Origin: Minisyncoccota bacterium
GTDB lineage: Bacteria > Patescibacteriota > Minisyncoccia > Phycocordibacterales > JACZSL01
Direction of reading: 5' to 3'
DNA: 11,430 bases
Assembly: GCA_028280145.1 (NCBI GenBank)
Contig: JANQMM010000053.1
Span: 1-11,430, forward strand
Shown: piece after piece, positions 7,474 through 11,430 of the stretch
How positions within the stretch are numbered: position 1 is the first letter of the stretch
Layout of the letters: each line of letters starts with the position of its first letter
Notes under the pieces: model-generated
Told to the model about the DNA's origin: nothing
Databases searched by the model: none
The model's input: only the letters and a program-made list of their open reading frames with translations
Position numbers and translations under genes: made by a program

Positions 7474-7524
7474 TGCCTAGAGCGCGCCACAATCCATCTT
7501 TTGTGCGCTGTCAAGGAATTTTGA
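7465..7524 (+). CDS. Possible 19-residue leaderless small ORF
   Basis: ATG to TGA encodes MSQCLERATIHLLCAVKEF. It starts 9 bases after an extended -10 box and ends 3 bases before the fully paired stem of the long hairpin. There is no homology evidence, and a chance ORF of this length is common. The placement between promoter and hairpin is the only argument; a leader peptide or a small membrane-active peptide are possibilities. Confidence 0.2.
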   Translation: MSQCLERATIHLLCAVKEF

Positions 7525-7599
7525 GTCCCCGCATGGACACTAAATCCGAGGGAACGATCTAATATAGATCCAAATTTAGTGTCCGTGTGGGAAATCAAA
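7520..7599 (+). repeat. Long imperfect inverted repeat, probable RNA hairpin
   Basis: An 18-base stem pairs 7528-7545 with 7574-7591. Sixteen pairs are Watson-Crick, and the two exceptions (7531/7588 and 7534/7585) are G-U pairs only if the RNA is plus-strand; on the minus strand they are C-A mismatches. Outside it lies a 5-base extension (TTTGA 7520-7524 / TCAAA 7595-7599) across a 3x3 internal loop. Inside is a 6-base hairpin (GATCTA / TAGATC, 7556-7570). No U-tract follows. It could be a structured RNA or a small palindromic element of the MITE/REP kind. Confidence 0.6.
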
Positions 7600-7706
7600 T
7601 GTGTCCACACTTGTAAACTGGAATGTAGTGTACATTAGATGTCCTTTATCTGTCAAGGTCAAAAATATTTGTGTCCGGTTTTGATATATAAGACAATATT
7701 GTGTCC
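7579..7706 (+). repeat. Cluster of GTGTCC / ATGTCC motifs upstream of prmC
   Basis: [GA]TGTCC starts at 7579, 7601, 7639, 7671 and 7701, spaced 22, 38, 32 and 30 bases apart. An inverted copy lies at 7535-7540 and others at 7408, 7245 and (inverted) 7264. The left context is usually A/T-rich, often ATTTxGTGTCC. The last copy covers the GTG start codon of prmC. Nine TGTCC in under 500 bases is well above the roughly one expected on both strands. They may be operator sites or terminal repeats of a decayed insertion element. Confidence 0.45.
7682..7690 (+). promoter_or_regulatory. Extended -10 box of prmC
   Basis: TGATATATA (TGN plus TATATA) ends 10 bases before the GTG start at 7701. There is no Shine-Dalgarno site in between, so the mRNA is probably leaderless or nearly so. 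No -35 is clear. Confidence 0.4.
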
Positions 7707-8471
7707 TATTCAAAAGAAGAGAAATGGCTTTTAGATGAAAAGTATAAAGGACAGGAGTCTAAAGCTTTTTATGCTGATATAGAGCGCTTAAAGGCCGGTG
7801 AGCCGCTCGACTACCTTATCGGCTTCACTGACTTTTTAGAGTGTCGTATATATCTTGATGGATGTCCGTTAATACCGCGTACGGAAACCGAGTATTGGGT
7901 AGAGCAAACATTTCCCGAACTCTCCCAATCCTCTGTGAAAAAAAGCCTTCGCATATTGGATATCTTTTCAGGCTCCGGTTGCATTGGTATCTCCCTCCTT
8001 AAGCACATACCAAATTGTTCAGTTACATTTGCTGAAAAAGAAAAAGGAGTCCTTACGACCATAGAGAAAAATATTGATAAAAACAGTTTGAATGGACTTC
8101 CCTATCGCATTGTCGAAAGTGACGTGTTTTCCGCCATTACCGAAAAATTTGATTACATATATGCTAACCCGCCATATATTGATGAAAGGCGAGATGCTGT
8201 AGAAGAATCCGTGGTTGCATTTGAGCCGCATGAGGCGCTGTTTGCTCCGGAAAGCGGTCTGTATTACATAAAAAAGCTTATTGTGGAGGCACCCAAACAC
8301 CTTGAAAAAGGAGGTGTGCTTTTCATTGAGTGTGACCCTTGGCAAAAAGAGGATATCGTAACATTTCTTGACTCACTACAAAACAAGTACCAAAGCGTGG
8401 AATTTCGCGAAGACCAATACGGCCGCACCCGCCTCCTTCGTCTTACCAGTGGTTGGACCACTGGGGTGTAG
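7701..8471 (+). CDS. prmC: PrmC/HemK-type N5-glutamine methyltransferase
   Basis: A 256-residue class I S-adenosylmethionine methyltransferase. PrmC methylates the Gln of the GGQ motif in peptide-release factors and so tunes translation termination. Residues 1-60 are the short N-terminal helical part; PRTETE at 59-64 is the conserved entry to the catalytic domain. Motif I is DIFSGSGCIG (87-96), and the substrate-binding NPPY is at 156-159. FEPHEALFAPESGLYYIKKLI matches the conserved region after NPPY. The C-terminus (EFREDQYGRTRLLRL) corresponds to the usual D..G..R end of the family. The start is GTG with no Shine-Dalgarno site; the next frame signals agree with starting here. The N-terminal domain is shorter than in E. 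coli PrmC, as is common in reduced genomes. A related protein-Gln methyltransferase cannot be excluded. Confidence 0.85.
   Translation: MSYSKEEKWLLDEKYKGQESKAFYADIERLKAGEPLDYLIGFTDFLECRIYLDGCPLIPRTETEYWVEQTFPELSQSSVKKSLRILDIFSGSGCIGISLLKHIPNCSVTFAEKEKGVLTTIEKNIDKNSLNGLPYRIVESDVFSAITEKFDYIYANPPYIDERRDAVEESVVAFEPHEALFAPESGLYYIKKLIVEAPKHLEKGGVLFIECDPWQKEDIVTFLDSLQNKYQSVEFREDQYGRTRLLRLTSGWTTGV
8446..8464 (+). other. Hairpin at the 3' end of prmC
   Basis: Perfect 8-base arms (CCAGTGGT / ACCACTGG) with a 3-base loop lie just before the stop codon. A run of six T begins 17 bases after the stem, too far for a standard terminator. It may slow ribosomes or protect the mRNA end. Confidence 0.4.
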
Positions 8472-8497
8472 AAGGATGCCATTTTTTACTGTCGGGG

Positions 8498-8503
8498 TAT
8501 ACT
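8498..8503 (+). promoter_or_regulatory. -10 box of the two-gene membrane protein unit
   Basis: TATACT ends 8 bases before the ATG at 8512, in the 40-base gap after prmC. No Shine-Dalgarno site or convincing -35 is seen. The spacing again suggests leaderless initiation. Confidence 0.4.
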
Positions 8504-8511
8504 AATAGGTA

Positions 8512-8775
8512 ATGGAGGGGGAGCAGAAACTTGATCTGAATACATTAACTGAGCCGCTTGTCTCAGCCATACCACACGCAAGTACATTTCTGTGGGCGCT
8601 CTTTACACTGATCGCTCTCTACACGGTCGTACATGCTATCGTATTTGTGTACCACTGGCACAAATATAATATTGCCCCCGGACCATTCCTCAGACGCACG
8701 TATATTGTGTATTTCAGCGGTATTTTTGTTTTTCTTATACTGCTACTTATCTCAGTATTTGCAATAACGAATTAA
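8512..8775 (+). CDS. Small two-helix membrane protein of unknown function
   Basis: This 87-residue protein has two hydrophobic segments, about 24-48 (FLWALFTLIALYTVVHAIVF) and 64-85 (YIVYFSGIFVFLILLLISVF). Between them lies a short polar, basic loop (YHWHKYNIAPGPFLRR). No catalytic motif is seen and I do not recognise the family. It ends one base before the start of the PH-domain protein, so the two are almost certainly cotranscribed and may act together at the membrane. The N-terminal 20 residues are acidic and probably soluble. Confidence 0.75.
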   Translation: MEGEQKLDLNTLTEPLVSAIPHASTFLWALFTLIALYTVVHAIVFVYHWHKYNIAPGPFLRRTYIVYFSGIFVFLILLLISVFAITN

Positions 8776-8776
8776 T

Positions 8777-9343
8777 ATGCTCAAGTTAAAAGAAGGAGAG
8801 ATCATCATCGGCACATTTCGAAAGCACTGGATACTGCCTGCCATTAATACGGCCGTGGTTTCGATACTTTTCTTGATCCCTGTCGTTGCACTCCTTTTTT
8901 TGGTTGGTGAGACCATAACAACTGAATATTTTGAGATCACTTTCCGTCTTGAGGAGCCGTCTGTAGCGGTCTTCATCATATCTCTTTGGGGGTTGTTTTT
9001 ATGGATACGCTTCTTTAGTTTTTGGACAGACCACCACCTTGACGGTTGGGTACTCACTAACAAACGGGTCATAGATATGGAGCAACGTGGCTTCTTTAGG
9101 CGCGAAAGTGCAAGTTTTCGTCTTGAGCGCCTGCAGGACGTGACCACCGAGGTAAAAGGCATCATCGCCACTCTTCTAAAATATGGTGATGTTCACGTAC
9201 AAACCGCGGGAACCGATCGCGAATTCGTACTCCGCCATGCCACAAACCCTAAACACGTCAAAGAAAAGATCCTTGCTGAACACGACCGCATCATAGACGA
9301 GCGTATTTACGATGATAAAGACGCGGTTGCAAGCCCTTATTAG
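8777..9343 (+). CDS. Bacterial PH-domain (bPH2/YdbS-like) membrane protein
   Basis: This 188-residue protein has two membrane helices, about 17-43 and 62-83, followed by a bPH2 domain at about 85-166. The domain shows the family pattern: W-V-L-T-N-K-R-V-I-D (91-100), a basic turn GFFRRE, F-R-L-E-R-L-Q-D-V (114-122), GIIATLLKYGDVHVQTAG (128-145), then REFVLRHATNPKHVKEKI. Members are membrane-anchored and of poorly known function. The C-terminal tail is charged (EHDRIIDERIYDDKDA). It starts one base after the previous stop, with no Shine-Dalgarno site, so translational coupling is likely. It converges on truB, with 12 bases between the stop codons and no evident terminator. Confidence 0.8.
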   Translation: MLKLKEGEIIIGTFRKHWILPAINTAVVSILFLIPVVALLFLVGETITTEYFEITFRLEEPSVAVFIISLWGLFLWIRFFSFWTDHHLDGWVLTNKRVIDMEQRGFFRRESASFRLERLQDVTTEVKGIIATLLKYGDVHVQTAGTDREFVLRHATNPKHVKEKILAEHDRIIDERIYDDKDAVASPY

Positions 9344-9355
9344 CTAGTTCTACAA

Positions 9356-10126
9356 CTAACCCTGGCTTGTATACTCACCCACTCTGGTGCGCTTGATGGA
9401 GAACGTGGTCGCGGAAATACCAAGTCTTTCTCCAAGGTCATGTACAAGTGCACGTACATATGTCCCTGACGAACATGACATTGTGCATACTGCAAGCTTG
9501 TACATCTTTTGGGAGGCGTTTTCAATATATGCGCGCCATAATTCGATTGTTTCCCTCTGACGAAAATCCCCCTTCACGCGACCGATACGTCTACTGATCT
9601 CGGCTTTAAGATCATCAGATGAAATTTGTTCCATTTCAATAAGTTCGACTTGTTTGATCTCGATCTCATGTGTCGGAAGCGTGATCTCATGCAGCCTGCT
9701 TTCACGCGCCCACTTAAAGAGCGGTTTACCCTCTACTGTCTTTGAAGAATATGGGGGATACATTTGCTTTTGTTTGCCTTTAAATGCATCAAGTATTTTT
9801 TCACACTCTCTGCTGTGGATACGGACATCCTCACTTTCAGTAATGCGTCCAAGTATGTCGTATGAATCGGTCGAAAACCCAAATAGTACTTGAAACTCGT
9901 ATTCTTTATCGAGAGCCAGGTAATCATCTTTTTTTGAGACCTCATCATCAACGAGAAGCAGGAGCAATCCTTCTGCCATCGGGTCAAGTCTACCGGCATA
10001 GGTGATGGTGGAATCTTTTAATGATGGGTCGTCTGATCTAATGCGAGCAATAACCTCAAGAGGTGTTTCTCCTATCTCTTTATAGGCACATATGACGCCT
10101 TTTTTGTTGATTTCGGAAGAGTTCAT
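9356..10126 (-). CDS. truB: tRNA pseudouridine(55) synthase TruB
   Basis: A 256-residue enzyme that converts U55 of the tRNA T-loop to pseudouridine. The catalytic aspartate is Asp48 in YAGRLDPMAEGLL; the family usually reads H-x-GTLDPLATG, so the local motif is divergent but the Asp-Pro is kept. Other family blocks: Y-E-F-Q-V-LFG-STDSYD-LG; a YPPYSSKTVEGKPLFKWAR substrate-binding segment; and the C-terminal CSSGTYVRALVHDLGERLG followed by IKRTRVGEY. The C-terminal PUA domain of longer TruB proteins is absent. ATG at 10126 is preferred: the protein then begins MNSSEINKKGVICAYK, and an extended -10 box lies 10 bases upstream. An in-frame start at 10180 would add a non-conserved leader and overlap hisS by 32 bases. 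Confidence 0.9.
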   Translation of the reverse strand: MNSSEINKKGVICAYKEIGETPLEVIARIRSDDPSLKDSTITYAGRLDPMAEGLLLLLVDDEVSKKDDYLALDKEYEFQVLFGFSTDSYDILGRITESEDVRIHSRECEKILDAFKGKQKQMYPPYSSKTVEGKPLFKWARESRLHEITLPTHEIEIKQVELIEMEQISSDDLKAEISRRIGRVKGDFRQRETIELWRAYIENASQKMYKLAVCTMSCSSGTYVRALVHDLGERLGISATTFSIKRTRVGEYTSQG

Positions 10127-10130
10127 GATT

Positions 10131-10139
10131 TGATACAAT
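10131..10139 (+). promoter_or_regulatory. Extended -10 box of hisS
   Basis: TGATACAAT (TGN plus TACAAT) ends 9 bases before the hisS ATG at 10149. It overlaps the opposed truB box by three bases. There is no Shine-Dalgarno site, so leaderless initiation is likely. Confidence 0.45.
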
Positions 10140-10145
10140 GTAACA
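10137..10145 (-). promoter_or_regulatory. Extended -10 box of truB
   Basis: On the minus strand TGTTACATT (TGN plus TACATT) ends 10 bases before the truB ATG at 10126. It shares bases 10137-10139 with the hisS box, so polymerase can hardly occupy both at once. Confidence 0.4.
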
Positions 10146-10148
10146 ACT

Positions 10149-11399
10149 ATGAGCAAGGAATCCAAGGGAGAAAGAAGCAAGAAGCTTAGCAGCGAAAGCT
10201 ACAAAGGTGTCCGAGACTTCTATCCCGACGACAAATTCCTCCACAACTATATCCTGGAGACCATGGCCCAAACAGCTGAGCGCTTTGGTTACGTAGAGTA
10301 TGGCGCTTCAATTCTTGAAAATAGCGAGCTTTATGAAGCGAAAAGTGGTGAGGAGATCGTAAATGAGCAAACCTATACGTTCACCGATCGTGGCGACCGG
10401 CGCGTGACACTACGTCCTGAAATGACACCGACTGCCGCTCGCATGGTGGCAAAGAAAAAACGAGAACTTGCTTTCCCGCTTCGCTGGTATTCTACCCCTA
10501 ATCTTTTTCGCTACGAACGCCCACAGCGCGGAAGACTCCGGGAACACTGGCAACTTAACGTCGACTTGTTTGGAACTAGCAGTCTTGAGGCAGACATTGA
10601 GATCATTTCTGTTGCGCACGCCGTCATGGAAGCTTTCGGTGCAAAAGAGGACATGTTCGCAATTCATATCAATTCGCGAGCATTTATGGATCACGTATAC
10701 GATTTTTATTCTCTTTCAGAGGAAGAACGATATACACTTTCAAAGCTCATTGATCGAAAAAACAAGATCGAAAAAGAACGCTTCGTCAGTGATCTACAAA
10801 ATATTTTGAAAGATAAAGCAGATTTGCATGAGGTTTTTCTGCGATTCATTGGAGAGAATGACTTCTCCGCTCTTCCCGAGCACTGCCTTAACCACAAGAC
10901 CAAACGAGAGCTTGATAAAATACTACAAGACCTTGAAAGCAACGACATAAGAAACGCAAAATTGGATGTCTCAATTGTGCGTGGGTTTGATTATTACACC
11001 GACATGGTGTTTGAAGTATTTGATACATCTCCGGAGAATAATCGCTCGCTTTTTGGCGGCGGACGCTATGATGACCTGCTTGCTATCTTTGGTGAAGACC
11101 ACCTACCGGCTGTCGGGTTTGGTATGGGAGATGTAACATTGCAAGACTTCCTTGAAACACATGACCTTCTGCCGACCACCACATCCCCCACAGATCTCTA
11201 TATCTGCGTGCTCGATAAAAACGTCTATTCGTGGGCGCACACGACGGCAAGTAGATTGCGCAAAGAAGGCATCAATGTAGCCATCGATTACACAAACAAA
11301 AAAGCGGGAGATCAGGTGAAAACAGCGTCAAAGCTCTTTATTCCCCACATCATCTGCATCGGAGAAGATGAGGTGGAGAATAATACGTTCACACTTTAA
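10149..11399 (+). CDS. hisS: Histidyl-tRNA synthetase, ending at a probable premature TAA
   Basis: A class II aminoacyl-tRNA synthetase of 416 residues that charges tRNA-His. YKGVRDFYPDD (18-28) opens the catalytic core. LRPEMTPTAARM is at 88-99; motif 2 (FRYERPQRGRLREHWQLNVDLFG) spans 120-142; the HisRS signature VRGFDYYTDMVFEV spans 277-290; GGGRYDDLL spans 303-311. Motif 3 reads PAVGFGMGDVTL (320-331), without the Arg of the usual GLERL. The anticodon-binding domain begins at about 345 (DLYICVLD). The frame ends TFTL-TAA, but the next codons read DLKTGEESVC. HisRS proteins usually read NTFTLKDLKTGE here and go on for about 20 residues. One A-to-T change (AAA to TAA) would explain it. The enzyme may tolerate the loss, or this may be a base-call error. 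The start has no Shine-Dalgarno site. Confidence 0.9.
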   Translation: MSKESKGERSKKLSSESYKGVRDFYPDDKFLHNYILETMAQTAERFGYVEYGASILENSELYEAKSGEEIVNEQTYTFTDRGDRRVTLRPEMTPTAARMVAKKKRELAFPLRWYSTPNLFRYERPQRGRLREHWQLNVDLFGTSSLEADIEIISVAHAVMEAFGAKEDMFAIHINSRAFMDHVYDFYSLSEEERYTLSKLIDRKNKIEKERFVSDLQNILKDKADLHEVFLRFIGENDFSALPEHCLNHKTKRELDKILQDLESNDIRNAKLDVSIVRGFDYYTDMVFEVFDTSPENNRSLFGGGRYDDLLAIFGEDHLPAVGFGMGDVTLQDFLETHDLLPTTTSPTDLYICVLDKNVYSWAHTTASRLRKEGINVAIDYTNKKAGDQVKTASKLFIPHIICIGEDEVENNTFTL

Positions 11400-11430
11400 G
11401 ATCTTAAGACCGGCGAAGAGAGTGTCTGCA
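11400..11430 (+). pseudogene. Likely continuation of the hisS C-terminus after the in-frame stop
   Basis: The same frame as hisS continues as DLKTGEESVC to the window edge, matching the usual end of the HisRS anticodon-binding domain. The remaining residues lie outside the window. Frameshifted readings of this stretch give no family-like sequence. Confidence 0.5.

Larger units (their letters stand above)
7106..7700. other. 595-base non-coding region, rich in structure
   Basis: No conventional protein gene, tRNA or recognisable structural RNA (tmRNA, RNase P, SRP) was found here on either strand. From left to right it holds: a CAA-rich, unstructured leader before the TasA-like A start (7106-7170); small dyads including the palindrome GAACATGTTC (7219-7228) and the pair ACATGTT/AACATGT (7221-7249); a TATAAT box and a minus-strand terminator (7298-7343); opposed promoter-like boxes (7446-7473); a possible 19-codon ORF; a long hairpin (7520-7599); and a cluster of TGTCC motifs reaching the next start codon. 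Confidence 0.6.

Noticed and set aside
7106..7700. tRNA, tmRNA, RNase P RNA, SRP RNA or CRISPR array in the gap
   Set aside because: No cloverleaf, T-loop, tag ORF or SRP core motif was seen. The short TGTCC motifs are unevenly spaced and far too short for CRISPR repeats.
8446..8487. Intrinsic terminator after prmC
   Set aside because: The stem is good, but the T-run begins 17 bases later, so it does not fit a standard terminator. It is kept only as a hairpin.
10127..10180. Longer truB start at 10180
   Set aside because: The 18 extra residues are not TruB-like and would overlap hisS. The ATG at 10126 gives a normal N-terminus and has an extended -10 box ahead.
11391..11430. Frameshift as the cause of the short hisS C-terminus
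   Set aside because: The +1 frame across the site gives no HisRS-like residues, whereas the original frame continues as DLKTGEESV directly after the TAA.

Overview
The window looks like a piece of a Candidate Phyla Radiation (Patescibacteria) chromosome, most likely of a Parcubacteria-type lineage. This rests on gene content and style, not on a database search. It has a SipW/TasA-type secretion cluster with large multidomain surface proteins, small housekeeping enzymes, several genes with no Shine-Dalgarno site and a -10 box only 8-10 bases before the start codon, and an atypical HisRS motif 3.

Left half (about 1-7105, all minus strand): a four-gene surface-protein cluster. In transcription order it runs: TasA-like protein A (7105-5711); TasA-like protein B (5640-3559), which carries an inserted DUF642-like domain and a C-terminal LamG-like domain; a SipW-type signal peptidase (3451-2897); and a very large secreted protein (2925 to beyond base 1). 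The last has a SipW-type signal, a beta-sandwich region, a lamin-tail domain, an Ig-like domain and an acidic Glu/Thr/Ser-rich tail that runs out of the window. All three secreted proteins share the hydrophobic helix followed by an F-[FY]-x-D-T-E-T motif typical of SipW substrates. The peptidase encoded among them probably processes all three. The expected product is an extracellular fibre or adhesive surface layer. Both intercistronic gaps hold strong hairpins without a U-tract.

Middle (7106-7700): about 600 bases with no conventional gene but much structure. There is an intrinsic terminator on the minus strand with no gene in front of it, a TATAAT box that may drive the surface operon, an extended -10 box on the plus strand followed by a possible 19-codon leaderless ORF, an 80-base hairpin whose arms pair fully only as plus-strand RNA, and nine copies of a TGTCC motif.

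Right half (7701-11430): a PrmC/HemK-type methyltransferase, an 87-residue two-helix membrane protein and a bacterial PH-domain membrane protein on the plus strand. Then come truB (minus) and hisS (plus), whose start codons are separated by only 22 bases holding two overlapping, opposed, extended -10 boxes. hisS stops at a TAA exactly where the family usually has Lys, and the reading frame continues after it with a recognisable HisRS C-terminus.
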